Shown here: positions 23,318-34,570 of the stretch, piece by piece | Layout of the letters: every line of letters starts with the position of its first letter | Numbering within the stretch: the stretch's first letter is position 1 | Origin: Plantago elongata | Lineage: Eukaryota > Streptophyta > Magnoliopsida > Lamiales > Plantaginaceae | DNA: 54,457 nt | Reading direction: 5' to 3' | Assembly: GCA_036897095.1 (NCBI GenBank) | Contig: JAYMSP010000387.1 | Coordinates: 1 to 54,457, forward strand | Notes under the pieces: generated by a model | The model's database searches: none | Seen by the model: the letters and a program-made list of their open reading frames with translations, nothing else | Told to the model about the DNA's origin: nothing | Position numbers and translations under genes: made by a program

Positions 23318-24365
23318 ATCTTCTTCTTTTTCCCCGAGTTGTTTGAGTTATTTGGACAAGTGTTTTGTTTCCAAGTGGAATCAAATTCTTAGCGAAAGTA
23401 GTTTTGATTTATGGGGAACTTCTTCTATAAAGAAAAATTTAAGTATCGGTATTTATGTTACAAAAAAGGTAGTTAATGACAATTTATGCCTCAATTAATT
23501 AATTACTACATAATTAAAGGGGTTATAACTTGTGTTTTTAAGTATGTTAGACTTATAGTTAGACTAATTGAAGAATTTAGACTCTGAGATTGAATTTGTT
23601 CATTGAAGAATTTGGACTTTGAGAATTAAATTAATTTGTTCATAGGTTTTGTTATAAATCCATGGAAGTAGAACCTGTGCCATCAATATGCTTGTTAATT
23701 ATGTGTGACTGTGTGAGTATATTGAGAAAAAGAAACAAAATAAATAATGTAAAAGTAAATATAAAGTAACTATTTTATATAAAATATACAAATATACTTT
23801 ATCAAAAATAATATGTACAATTAAAATATTTTTAATGTAGCCACGTCCAATGTACTTTAACTTGAACGTCCGTCCAAATAAACTCTATCTCTTTCAAATT
23901 GAGGGTTTTGTGGGTCATACGCATATTTTTATACAAGTAATTAAGTAATGTAATAGTTACTGAAAGTGAAATAGTAAAGATAAATATTGTGAATCCAGAT
24001 ACATGTTTCAATGTAACTATTTAATTTTTTTTAATTATAATTTTAGGTCGTGGGTTACAAAAATTATTAAATTTAAAGCTATTTTAATAAATTTGAAACA
24101 CTCTAAAACGAAATATGTGACATTCAATTTGGAATGAATGGTGTATATACATATTCACAAACAAAACTCCAGCTTAGCAAAAAGTGTTGAATAACTGGCA
24201 TCAGCGAGGGACGAACTACATTTTCATGTACAATTTATTTTACAAAATATCAGTAATTATTATTATAATTAGTTATTATAAACACAAAATTTTATGAGAG
24301 TCGATTTTAGAATACTTTATTCAATATAAGAAAGGAAATTGCTCACATTTGATACTACATTGTTT
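23318..24365. other. Intergenic, upstream of DUF604 gene
   Basis: AT-rich DNA including the presumed promoter. I see no convincing TATA box and no other gene. Confidence 0.4.
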
Positions 24366-24452
24366 ATTTTTTTAAACGGGAGAGGTAACTCAAATCTCCG
24401 ACCTATTGAATAAAGTTGAAGCGTATTACTAACTAAATTGTGCGTCGTTGTG
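24366..24452 (-). mobile_element. tRNA-related SINE copy 3
   Basis: On the minus strand it reads ACAACGACGCACAATTTAG, GTAATACGCTTCAACTT, CAATAGGTCGGAGATTTGAG and CCCGTTTAAAAAAA. This is the same order of blocks as the other four copies. It is diverged and has no clear flanking duplication. Confidence 0.6.
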
Positions 24453-24877
24453 AAATTGATATAAAATGAAGGTATCATTTTTCTTTTGGAATTTTAGATT
24501 TTGCACTCATTCCAAAAGTTTTTATTTTGTCTTTAATTTCTAAAAGAGAATAACAACTATGGGTTTTACGAAATACGGTGAAAGCTTCTTTCCATTGTTT
24601 ACTGTGAATTATTGTGAAGTTTTTCTTTGAAACGGTGAAAAATTATATTATATCATAACGTTATCAAGAGCATAAGAAATTTTCGACAGAATACTTACAA
24701 TGATCAATTGGTTGAAATGAGAACCTAATCAGAACCTAATCACAACCAATACAACTAATGTCGTTCAATAGGTTCATTACCAAACTCCTAAACCAAAACA
24801 AACTCCTAACCGAGTGAGAAAGAGCAACTTATATTCATCACACTATGCAAATCCATTGATCATCAATAGTCTCAATG

Positions 24878-25290
24878 CAACGACCCGGCCCGTTGAGCCG
24901 GTAAGGTTACTCATTGTTGACCCACCATTTAGTATGATATTATTCGCTATGGGTCGGAGCCCGCACAGATTTAATTTTGGATTTTTCCAAAGGCCTCATA
25001 CATAGAAGAGTGGTGGTCTACATATATACCCTTTGTATCTTTCACTCTCAAACGATGTTGGATATGGTTATTACAATCTAATCCCCTTAAATTCTCGTCA
25101 TTCTTGTCGAGCTTTCTTGGGGATCATTGTCCATTCAGGGACCAACCATTCGTGTAGGGCTCTAGAGCTAGCCCCTACGCGATCCAGAGGTGGCTCCCAC
25201 CGCCCATACATCGTAGCACTTTGCCCCGCATGGCACTTAGTTCTCACAATTCCGGATAGTTCCGCTCTTATCCTTTTAACAATTCTATAA
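24878..25290 (+). repeat. GC-rich CGACCCGG repeat, copy 1
   Basis: This segment begins AACGACCCGGCCCGTTGAGC. It continues with GACCCACCATTTAGTATGAT, GGGTCGGAGCCCGCAC, AAGGCCTCATAC and GTGGTGGTCTACATATATA, and ends in a GC-rich tail (GGTGGCTCCCACCGCCC). The first 190 bases recur, inverted and diverged, at 28568-28790. Its composition differs sharply from the AT-rich surroundings. I take it as a dispersed repeat, perhaps an LTR piece; the class is uncertain. Confidence 0.55.
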
Positions 25291-25295
25291 AGTGT

Positions 25296-26262
25296 GAATT
25301 ACATATGGTACCTCTAAAATTTGGGCCAAATATAGATTCATGCACAGATTTCAAACAATTACATTCAAGTCCAAACTTCAATTTTCGAGTTGAACAACTA
25401 AAATTAAATGGAAAAGAAAATGAATTGGACTCAATTGCAATTAACAAGTTTTATTTTACTACATATAATACTCAAATGTTTTATAAATTGCATTATGCAC
25501 TCAAATAATACTCCTCAAGATTCTCAATTTCATAAAATAACCCCATCATCTTCAACTACTACCAATCTCCATCTTCTTCCTTCACAATTCATTAAAAAAA
25601 AAAACCTTGAAGAAAAGGCTCCGATCGGAGCTAAAATAGCTCCAGATCGGAGCAGCTCTGATCTGGACGAAACAACTCCGTCCATATCGGAGCTGTATAT
25701 AGCTACGATCGACGGCGCTGTAACAGCTCCGTCCAAATCGGATCTGGATGGAGCATTGCTCCGTCCGATTGGAGCTGTATATTACAACTCTGATCGAACG
25801 GAGTTGTATTGTACTGCTCCGGTGGTGGAGCAGTACATGACTCCGTTGTGAAATAGCTCCGATCGAAGTTTTTTATTTTTTTGAAGAAGTGAAGGAGGAG
25901 AGAAGGTAGAGGTTGGGGGTGGTGGTGAAATTCAAAGGTGGTGGTGCTTTGGTGGAGAAGATGGTGGTCGGATGTGGTGGAGAAGAATGTGGTAGAAGAA
26001 GGATTGAAACATTAAAAAGTTAAATTTTTGGGTATTCAATTTCAAGAGTTATAAATTTTATGGGTTGATTATGCAATAAAGAAAATTAATATAATTGTTG
26101 AATTATAAAGAAAAGATAAAATAGGTGAAAAAATTGACTTTTGGACTTAAATGTAATTAAAAATCAGACCCTTTTTTATTTTTGGATCTCGATGTAATAG
26201 TTTAAAATATGAACTTTTTTTTTTAAATATGGGTTAAATTAAGGGGTACCAGATGTAATTTC
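25296..26262. mobile_element. Foldback-type MITE with palindromic core
   Basis: The left end GAATTACATATGGTACCTCT and the inverted right end GAAATTACATCTGGTACCCC match. Both arms continue with alignable blocks: TTACATTCAAGTCCAAACTTCAA on the left, and TTACATTTAAGTCC..AAGTCAATTTTTTC inverted on the right. Nearer the core both arms hold CT-rich blocks before the palindromes. The core (25618-25868) is a cluster of GCTCCGATCGGAGC-like words. No transposase frame exists. A fragment of the right arm recurs at 1211-1334. Confidence 0.6.
25618..25868. repeat. Palindrome cluster GCTCCGATCGGAGC
   Basis: It starts with the perfect 14-base palindrome GCTCCGATCGGAGC at 25618-25631. It then has about ten degenerate variants of CTCCG(A/T)(T/C)C and GATC.GGAGC in both orientations. 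A perfect 10-base hairpin, GTACTGCTCC and GGAGCAGTAC with a 6-base loop, is at 25811-25836. It ends with GCTCCGATCGAAG. The 147-codon frame crossing it is judged incidental. Confidence 0.8.
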
Positions 26263-27526
26263 CCTTCCATAAATTAAGACGATCTCCAAGAGATTTGCAC
26301 AAACTGCAGATCTAATACAATAGTAACTCTATACAGTAATATTGCTACATTAATTTGGTAGAATTTTTTTTTACGAATAGTCTCTTTCCTATATAAAGTA
26401 AAGAATGATTAAAATGTAATGTTTTGATGACAAATAATATTGGATTTTATAAGACCGAATATATTTCATATTGCCTGACAATAAGTAAATTACTATATAT
26501 AGTATTAGATTTCTAATCTAAATATATACCCATATCAAATGATCAATAATGGATAGGTTGTCAATATCAGATCGTTAAAAGTAATAGTTACTATTTAATT
26601 ATGAGAAATATGCATTCGAGAGGAAAATGAGAGACATACATAAATAGATATTGTATTTATATTGTCAAAGTATAAATGTAATGTTTTAAATGAAATTAAT
26701 ATTACTATTTTATAAGTAAATCATTTTATGTGTATTATATCATTACTATTTTTAGTAAAATTAAATCCATGATGCTTATGATTATAAGTTTTTTAAGTAT
26801 CTATCTAATGTTATAGGCTATGTTTAGTAAAACTAGCTGAAAAGTTATTTAGTAGCTGGAAAACTAGCTAATAGCTGAAAAGGTAATTGGTACTTATCAG
26901 GTGAGAAAGAAAATCAAATTTCAAGGAATCTAAAAAGTAGACAAATTGGATCTATGTGCAACATATCACACCTAGGAAGAAAAAAGTTAGTTAGTTTGAG
27001 AAGATGCGCGTTCACGTAATAAATTTCTTTTATCAAAAAAGAATCCATCGAGCTGCAAAGCTAACTAAAAAACTAATGGTAAACAAGACAGTAGCGTTTA
27101 ATATACTAAATGAAGACTTCATTTATATATCGTTTGTGAATTTAGATTTGATTTAAACTTGATTTTATTATTATTGATTTTCACCTCGATTTAGATTATT
27201 GGAAGTTTCGAACAATGCAATAAAGGAAGAAAAACGCAAGCAAAAGTATATACAGAAATTAAATCCTCCAGGAGTAATAGTACATGCATGTTACCTTTTC
27301 TTTTTGCCGAGTAATACATATTACTTGATGCCCCTTCATCATTCAAAAAATAAAATAGGGCTTGCAGATAAAACAGAAAAAAAAGAAAGAAAGAAACTCA
27401 TTACATATTATAATTTGCAAATCTGAAAAACTGCGGGAACATCATGTATAGTAGTTCCTATAAATTAGGCAAATATTCATACCTGTTAGATATTCTTTTA
27501 ATTCTGAAAACGTTGCTAATCTGATC
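26263..27526. other. Intergenic, 3' flank of zinc-finger gene
   Basis: No gene is supported. A possible diverged MITE (26816-27085) was noticed but not accepted. The right part should contain the 3' untranslated region of the zinc-finger gene. Confidence 0.4.
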
Positions 27527-28087
27527 TCATGGTCCTTTAGAAATCAGGTTTTGAGGCTCCGGTCCTAACCGGAGTTCAAGGTCTACGCTTATTGCCTCTT
27601 CGCGATCACAACTTGTTGATGGCACTTCCGGGAACAGTTGCAAGCGAGTTGTTAAATCATCTCCACCAAGTCCAAAACTAGCGAGGTTTTCTCCATTAAA
27701 ATCAACATCTTTGTGATCTTCAAGACTCTTGCTACACTTCTCGTCCTCTAGGCGGACCAACTTTTCAGCTGCAGAAGAATTCAATGGAACACTCTCTTCT
27801 AAAGTCGTATTGTTCGCAATGTCCAATGAGAGCAAGTTGTCACCCGAAAATTCTCTAAGCTTTGCCCTGTCCTTGCGGTGAATATTCATATGACCCCCTA
27901 GAGCTTGCGCGTTCGAGAAACCTCTCTTACAGAACGCACACCGAAATATTCTCGCATGGGTTAGATTTTGCGTGAAATCGTCACTCCAAATGATCGTCTG
28001 TTCGGGTTTCTCCGAGCCTCCGGAGGGGTCAATGTTCATGGCAAGAGAGATGTGGAACATTGGGAGAGATTTTGTGTTATAAGACAT
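27527..28087 (-). CDS. Single C2H2 zinc-finger EAR repressor, TAC1/SUPERMAN type
   Basis: Intronless gene for a 186-residue nuclear transcription factor. One plant-type C2H2 finger spans 48-70 with ligands Cys50, Cys53, His66 and His70 and the QALGGH signature at 61-66. The basic stretch [10 protein letters not shown] follows directly, as in TAC1/SUPERMAN-like proteins. The C-terminus holds [10 protein letters not shown] (169-178), an EAR motif of the LxLxL type that recruits TOPLESS-class co-repressors. The rest is acidic and low in order. The [20 protein letters not shown] context is closer to Arabidopsis TAC1 than to SUPERMAN. Another in-frame Met at residue 17 could also start translation. 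TATAAATA at 28209-28216, 122 bases upstream, is a possible TATA box. Targets are unknown. Confidence 0.9.
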   Translation of the reverse strand: MSYNTKSLPMFHISLAMNIDPSGGSEKPEQTIIWSDDFTQNLTHARIFRCAFCKRGFSNAQALGGHMNIHRKDRAKLREFSGDNLLSLDIANNTTLEESVPLNSSAAEKLVRLEDEKCSKSLEDHKDVDFNGENLASFGLGGDDLTTRLQLFPEVPSTSCDREEAISVDLELRLGPEPQNLISKGP

Positions 28088-28216
28088 AAAATTCTAGTAA
28101 GTACTTAGGGGTGGTCAAAATGGACGGTTTATAGTGTGTTTTTCTAATGCCAAGCGTGCTAGCTATAGGCATTGTTATAGTTATGAACAAAACATAGGAT
28201 ACTATATGTATTTATA

Positions 28217-28567
28217 AATTATAAAATGCCAACTATATCAAGAATATAGATTTAATTTTATATTCACTAATGTTCAAGTTTCTGCATGCTAGGTGGCCCA
28301 GATATCGTTGGTGTTAAAAGTGTGCTATATTTTTATACTTTAAATTATTCTTAATTGTTACATTATAAATAAGTGTAATTAAACATATAAAATTAAATAT
28401 TTGATTAATATTAAATTGCATCGATCTATATAACTACATATGTAAATTTGATTTAAATTAGAAAAATCAACACGTCTTATTTGTTTTTAATTTTAATTAA
28501 ATATTAATGCAATCTCAATAAAATAATAAATTTAACTTCTATAATTAAATTTAAACCACTAAATTTG
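28217..28567. other. Intergenic, upstream of zinc-finger gene
   Basis: Very AT-rich, no coding region; presumed distal promoter. Confidence 0.4.
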
Positions 28568-28790
28568 CAATACCCAACATCGCACATTGTTTGTAAGTGG
28601 AAGGGATAAAATTTATATATGCAGACCATCACTCTTTCATGGTATGAGGCCCTTTTGGAGAAACTTAAAAATAAATTCGTTCGAGCTCCGGTCCAAAGGG
28701 GACAATATCGTACCGAGTGGTAGGCCAGTCATGCATAATCTTACCGGTCCAACGGACCGAGTCTCGGTCCATTACTGACCGGGTCGCTTC
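28568..28790 (-). repeat. GC-rich CGACCCGG repeat, copy 2 (inverted)
   Basis: Read on the minus strand, it starts GAAGCGACCCGGTCAGTAAT. It contains GGACCGGTAAGATTATGC, GATATTGTCCCCTTTGGACC, AAAAGGGCCTCATACCATG and GTGATGGTCTGCATATATA. The block order matches 24878-25070 on the plus strand. The small frame across it is not a gene. Confidence 0.55.
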
Positions 28791-29107
28791 AAAATCAACC
28801 ACATCATATCAATTCATCATTGAATAAACTCAATATGTGTTTTTCAATTAAATTTAAATTCCGAATTAAGCCCTGACAAAATCAATTCATTAAGTAAAAA
28901 CAGAAGTCATCCTTTCTACCTGTATCAAAACAAATCAGTTTGCACTAATCCAAATCTTAATTCAACTCAGAAAAAAAATAATCATTTAAAAAAAATAGCG
29001 ATAGTACTTGCCTCCATATATGCTTTTCAATTATTTATAACTAGACGTTCCAATTAATATATAATCAACCAAGTTTTGCATTTTTTAATTAATAATTTTG
29101 TTTGTGT

Positions 29108-29194
29108 GACAATGAATCACAATTAAGTTGGTAAGACACTTCATCTCCAACCATTTAGTCGGGAATTCAAGTCACCTTTTAGCCGTTTAAAAAA
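29108..29194 (+). mobile_element. tRNA-related SINE copy 4
   Basis: It starts GACAATGAATCACAATTAAG and continues TTGGTAAGACACTTCATCTC, CCAACCATTTAGTCGG, GAATTCAAGTCACC (B-box-like) and TTTTAGCCGTTTAAAAAA. It aligns along its whole length with the other four copies. Confidence 0.65.
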
Positions 29195-29451
29195 TAAATC
29201 TTATTTGTTTTGATAAATAAATAATGATTTTTTTTATTGTGAACCCTAGTTCTAAAATTCCACTTATACTTCATATGCATGGTCATGGTAAATATGTATG
29301 ATCGCTTTCAAAAATTTATATTTATGCTTATTTTGTGTATGTTATTCGCTTCACGGTACATAAAAGATATTTCAATATCCTGAATCCTAACAATTGACGG
29401 TGCAGATCATGGATAAGGTGTTGATATACATACAACGGACCCTGCCTAGGG

Positions 29452-29690
29452 GTGTTAAACGAGTCGATCGAGCCAAGCTTAGACTTAATGAATCAGTGAT
29501 CGTCATAATTTCATGTTTGCTCTTGACCGGCTCGTGATCGTCGAGCTTTTAATAACCGTGCTCGTGATCGGCTCGTTAAAAAATTGACTTGCCGACGAAC
29601 AGTTCGATAAGCTCGACTTGTATTTGCTCATGAGCGATCGCGCTCGACTCATTTTTGCTCGTTAGAGCTCAAAAATAAAGTTTCAAATTC
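29452..29690. repeat. Palindromic GCTCGTGATCGGCTCG repeat fragment
   Basis: It begins AGGGGTGTTAAACGAGTCGA and contains repeated GCTCGTGATCG, GCTCGTTAAAA and CGATCGCGCTCG words. The AGGGGTGTT start resembles the ends of the element at 1623-2501, so it may be a related, right-truncated element. Confidence 0.4.
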
Positions 29691-31669
29691 ATAGATACAT
29701 AAAGAGATACATAAATTCTATAAGAATTGTTTCTTCCAAGCTACCTGAACATAAATGCAGTGATATAATAACCTTACTATACAAATAAAATAACTAACAC
29801 CAGCACAGGCGTGGAGTACATGAAGTACTTGATTTGAAAAATCAAGGAATAGCTCTAAGATTATCTTGAGTACATGAAGTACTTGGTTCGTGGAGTTAGG
29901 GAATAACTCAGGGGGGAATATTTGGTTGGGAACCATATATATGTTTGTAGGGATCTTAGAATAGGATTATTGTAAGAAGAACTCAATTATATGTTCTAGT
30001 GTATTCCAGGTCTAAGATAGGCCGAAATGGATTAGTTGGTGGATTACGCCACCTCCAGATATCACTATACTTGTTGTGTTATTTACTTTCTGTATTTACA
30101 CTTAAGCTACTCACACAGACACACAAACACATACACACACACAAACATATATGCTAAGTAAAAACTCATTTATCTATTGCAAAGTCTTTTGCTCTCTGAA
30201 TTTAAGTACTAGATACTTTCAAGTATCTGAGAAATAGTGTTTATCAACAAAATTTTGAAAAGACTATTCAACCCCCATAATTTTTTACTTTGTCGTTATC
30301 TGGACCAACACAAACAAACTCTTTGATTACTTTCTTATTATATCTAATATCATTTCCTCATCCGTCCTGTCCTAAGCTTCCCAAACACTTTTTGGGTTCA
30401 AAAAATAAGACAAGAGTACTTTTTCATAAAATAATAAAACAAGAGTGCTTTTGTTTATAACTGAGTGGCATGAGATGTAATTTTGAGCTATTGTCTAAAT
30501 ATTCTAATGTTAAAGTTGGGCTAAAAATGTACAAATGGAAATGGAAAGCTTTAATTAGGATAACAAAAATAGCAAAGTGGGAAGCTAAGGACGGAACAGA
30601 GATGAAGTATTTCATAAGCCAAAGCAACAACTGGTGAAGTCCTTATAGACCGACTTCTGATTATTTCCATTATACTACAGTTTACACTTAGTACTGGATT
30701 TAACTCTCGCATAAAAACAATTAAATATAAAACTCTAATTTGACACATGCCTTTACTCCTATAAGACAAACTACAAACTGATGGGACTCGGATTTTTGTC
30801 ATTTCGATTACGCCTTAGGGAGCGCTACAGTGAATTTAAAGGCACACAAGACATTCCATTTATAATTATTTATATTATTTAATTACTCTTTATGTTATTT
30901 TAATTAATAATTGATCAAATGGTGTAGATTAGGAGTAGAGGCCTGTGGCCAATAGATTAAGAGAACATGCCATTGGTTCTTAAGTAAACCCTAGCTAGCG
31001 ATAGACTCTTGTATTTATATCAGAAACTCTAATTGTATTATTCAGTTTATGATTATGAAATACTTTTAGTTGAAAGGTGTGCTACCATTGAAAGGCGTGA
31101 TTATTTTACTTGAATTCTCGTTTCGTGTAAGTGATCTTCACTTTATTCTATAATTTGTGCCAATATATCACTTGGAGGCCGTTCACATGGACGTATAGCT
31201 AAATAATATGTATCAACGAATTACCAGTTAGGACAGGGTCCCAACACATACATATTTAGAGTTGTAAATGTGGTATTTTTGGGTGATTTGGTCTCACTGT
31301 GAAGTAAGTATTTCAAACGCATATAAACTCAGACTACACTTTTGATTGATATATTTTATATATATCTTGGTTAGTTTTTACCTTCTCTAATATCTAAATA
31401 GTTTATACTTGTGAGCATTTGGTGCAGATATTTTAGGAAAAAGATTGAGCAGAATCAATATATGATGAAAGGCAAGTCGAAACAAATAAGGAAGGGAACG
31501 GATTCTTTATGGCAAGTATAAGTCGACTTGGAGAAGATTTCACATAAGATCATAACACCAATTCTTATAGAATTTTTTATTTTATTTGGGTACATAAGAC
31601 GATGAGTATTTCGACTTTATCAAAATCGCAAAAAGGTACAACTTGGATTGGGAGTATCCCGAGACGTCC
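29691..31669. other. Intergenic, no gene seen
   Basis: It includes a CA-rich microsatellite at about 30112-30150. No supported reading frames were found; the small ones lack domains and neighbours. Confidence 0.4.
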
Positions 31670-31975
31670 CCGTCTGAATCAAAGTGAGTTATAACTTAGC
31701 TAACTTGTGAGCGATAAGATTTTTTCCTCTATGAGACTAATGTAAATGATAATTCCATGGTCTATGAATCAATGCCTTGTAATCAACTAGAAGGGATGTA
31801 AACTTGAGATCATCAGTGGGAACTTGCTTTTCATCCAAGACCAGTTGCAGAGCTTCAAGTGAGTCCATCTCTATTTCAATCTGTGGGTTGCGCGTTTCCC
31901 ATGCTTGTTCCAAGCCATATTTCAGAGCTTGTAACTCCACAAAAGTGATTGAAGCTGAGTGTGTGCGACTAGAAA
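31670..31975 (-). pseudogene. RNase H-like (RVT_3) fragment of a retroelement
   Basis: The minus-strand frame at 31940-31737 reads ELQALKYGLEQAW followed by IEIEMDSLEALQLV. This matches the RNase H-like domain found at the end of many plant LINE-type elements. After HRPWNYHLH the frame hits a stop, but the reading continues with HR..NLIAHKLAKL, typical of the domain's end. The N-terminal part with the first catalytic Asp is missing upstream, where stops appear. It is a decayed fragment, not a working gene. Confidence 0.6.
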
Positions 31976-32920
31976 AACACCATAATCAACATTGAAGAAC
32001 GTTGTAATATAATGAGAGCTCTACAAAGAAGATAAATAACGTGAATCATTATCAAGCACTGAAGTTATGTCTAGTTCATTCACGTATTTGTTCCCATAAA
32101 TTTGCTAATCTTTTTCCGTCTATTGTCCAAAGATTGATAGATTGGTAGAGTTAGTTCCTACAATTTGTCGTATCTAGTGATATTTCAGATAATAGATCTA
32201 GACTAGTTTTGTATTCATTATTAACGTCTATAGTAGATATATTTCGCTTTGAGACTCGGTAAATTATAGAAATATACTTCCCTAGAAATTAATATTCGTT
32301 GTTCTATTCGTTGTTTATTCTGTTTAGTAGTCGAGTTTATTTATAGTTTCTAGGTATTGTCGATTGCTTTGTGTTCTGTACGCTGAAAATCTGTTTATAT
32401 AATTTTTGGTGTCTTCAGTACACAGAGTAATTTATTTGTTTTTGAGTCAAATTCTGGTTCAGTTATTATTTTAGGAGTAAATACAATAAAGGGACAATTG
32501 TTTTGGCTTTGGTCTGGTCTGGATCAAGAAATTAAGTGCATTTGTTCTAATTATCCAATGTAATTTGAGGTCTAACGTATAGTCAGACAGCCGTTTCTAG
32601 TTGATACTATTTTATGCTCTCGCATGAGAACCAAAGCATGCGAACGTTATCTTGCAAGGGGCATTTAGAAGTGTGGTTAATTTAATAATTGGTAATAAAC
32701 AAATTGAGTTTTGCTTAATTATATAATGTAGGCCCTCATTCCATAATAAATTTTACATATAAACTTTTAGATATAACTTAGTTTGGATGAAATATAAAAG
32801 TAGTGAGATAATATTTATTTTGATCCGAAATAAATTCAGCATCAATAAATTGCATGCATGAGAATTAATTATTTTAAATATATCGAACACGTATATTACG
32901 TAGGTAGTTAGACTGCCCCT
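31976..32920. other. Intergenic, no gene seen
   Basis: No coding potential or clear repeat was found. Confidence 0.4.
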
Positions 32921-32982
32921 AACGTGGCGTCATGGGCGCGGCGTCACACCACGCGGCGTGGCAGCAACCGCGTGCCATTTTT
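32921..32982. repeat. GC-rich island with GGCGTGG/CGCGGCG words
   Basis: About 60 bases rich in CGTGGCGTCATGGGCGCGGCG-type sequence in otherwise AT-rich DNA. It contains short inverted words such as CACGCGG and CCGCGTG. It may be the terminal part of a PIF/Harbinger-like element, but the matching opposite end was not found. Confidence 0.4.
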
Positions 32983-33228
32983 CTTTTTTAATTTTTTTTA
33001 AATTCGAATTATATCTGTTTTAAAACGGTAATATCTCAAAAAATACGAAATAAAAAAATACACCAACGGCTATGTTTTTTCAAGATCTATAAATTAAATG
33101 AGACCAAACTTGATATATTTTACTTCATCCCAGCTCCAACTCCTCTTTCTCTCTTAATTAAACTCAAAAAACTCTCTTCTTCAAAAACACCCTTAATACT
33201 TTTATTTTCCGGCGAATTTTCCGGCGAG

Positions 33229-33450
33229 ATGGACAATAAGTATTTGCAGTGGTGCAAAGATAACAAACCCCACAAATACAATGAGTACATGCAAGCTCAC
33301 TACAATAATACGATTTTTCCATCCCAAACGAGTGTCGTTCGGCCTTTGTTCCAAGAACCCTACACTCAAAATTACCAACCTCCATCCTCCCAAACACCAA
33401 TGTTTTCACAAACACCGGAAGAGCGGCAACCAACACAGCAACCTCAATGA
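33229..33450 (+). CDS. Hypothetical 73-residue Gln/Pro-rich protein
   Basis: Short open frame starting at an ATG preceded by a C/T-rich, leader-like stretch. The product opens MDNKYLQWCKDNKPHKYNEY and ends in Gln/Pro-rich, low-complexity sequence. I do not recognise a domain. The start resembles the N-terminus of the second protein of some PIF/Harbinger elements only in general character. With the GC-rich island upstream it could be a deletion remnant of such an element. It may equally be a chance frame. Confidence 0.25.
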   Translation: MDNKYLQWCKDNKPHKYNEYMQAHYNNTIFPSQTSVVRPLFQEPYTQNYQPPSSQTPMFSQTPEERQPTQQPQ

Positions 33451-34344
33451 ATTATTATTTTTAGTAAATTATTAATAGTATTAACTAAAATATTAACATT
33501 TTCAATGTTAAAGTTTTTTAATTATATTATAATAAAACTTATTTCGTTAATAAAAAATATATTATAATAATAATTAAGGTTGTTTTATTAATAATTTTGG
33601 CCGTCTCTAAATATAGACCGTCTCTCAATAAGACTTTTTGATATGTCTGTAAAAATTTAACGGATAAGTTAATACAATTAATTTATGAAATAAATTATGA
33701 AATTATCAAATTAGTCTTTGATTAATACGCATACACGCAACATACAAATATATATTTAAAAATAGATGTAGCTTATTGGTAAACTAATACTACGTATCTC
33801 TATCTTTCTTTGAATCATGATTTATGTAGTTGCTTTTATTATTTAAAATCTGTAGATGTTTGTTCATCGTGGTTAATCTCTACCTTAGATGATGATATTC
33901 GGATCACTAAAGCCCGTACTATTCCAATCGTATTGTAACGACTAATTCTCTATCTGTATATTATCTAGTTTCAAAAAACAAAATTTCATTTTCTATCATA
34001 CGAACTTATAGACCATAGTCAGCCTTTTTTTATTTTCTTAAATCTAAATAACCACATGTCAAGAAACCCGCTCTGAAGTTCACTCCACGAGCATGAGATA
34101 GAAGAAAGTGTATATGAAAGGACTATGTATTAGTTTGAGAAGGAAGTGTATACTGTATGTGATACGATATGTATTAGTTTAACGATGGAAACGTGGCTCT
34201 AGAAAGAAAGGGGAAAAATGGAGAATGTTCTTTTTATACGGATTGAATACTATTTGCTGGTCACGACTCACGCAGACTAACAGGCGTGCAATTTAGCTTA
34301 TGAAAGCAACGCACGTCTTATTAATGAATCCTAAGAAAGAACGG
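33451..34344. other. Intergenic, no gene seen
   Basis: AT-rich sequence with no supported features. Confidence 0.4.
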
Positions 34345-34570
34345 ATTCAAATGTTATTCGGTTCGAATTAAAAAAATTGAATTTTTCGGGTTGAATATTT
34401 TTGAATTTTGGTCGTTTTCGAATTAAAATATTTTTGATTTTTTCAGGTCGAATATTTTCAGGTTCGGAAGTTATCCGAATTTTGGCCATTAAATCAAAAT
34501 AATTTGAATTCTCTTCGGGTCTATTTGGAAATGAATGCTTTTCTGATCCGGACGGTTTTCGATTATAATT
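34345..34570. repeat. Degenerate TTCGGGTTGAAT-type repeat
   Basis: Repeated words of the form TTCGGTTCGAATT, TTCGGGTTGAAT, TTCAGGTCGAAT and TTCAGGTTCGG occur at irregular short spacing. The minus-strand frame over it is a by-product of this low complexity. Confidence 0.5.

Noticed and set aside
25408..25851. 147-codon open frame across the palindrome cluster
   Set aside because: It is rich in repeated Ser/Pro/Asp words produced by the palindromes, has no domain, lies inside a foldback element, and an overlapping frame on the other strand is equally open.
26816..27085. Possible hAT-like MITE starting GGCTATGTTTAGTAAAACTAGC
   Set aside because: The right end can be aligned only loosely to the left one and no 8-base duplication is visible.
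28587..28778. 63-codon plus-strand frame
   Set aside because: It lies wholly in the inverted GC-rich repeat; the homologous region at 24878 is not open in the same frame.
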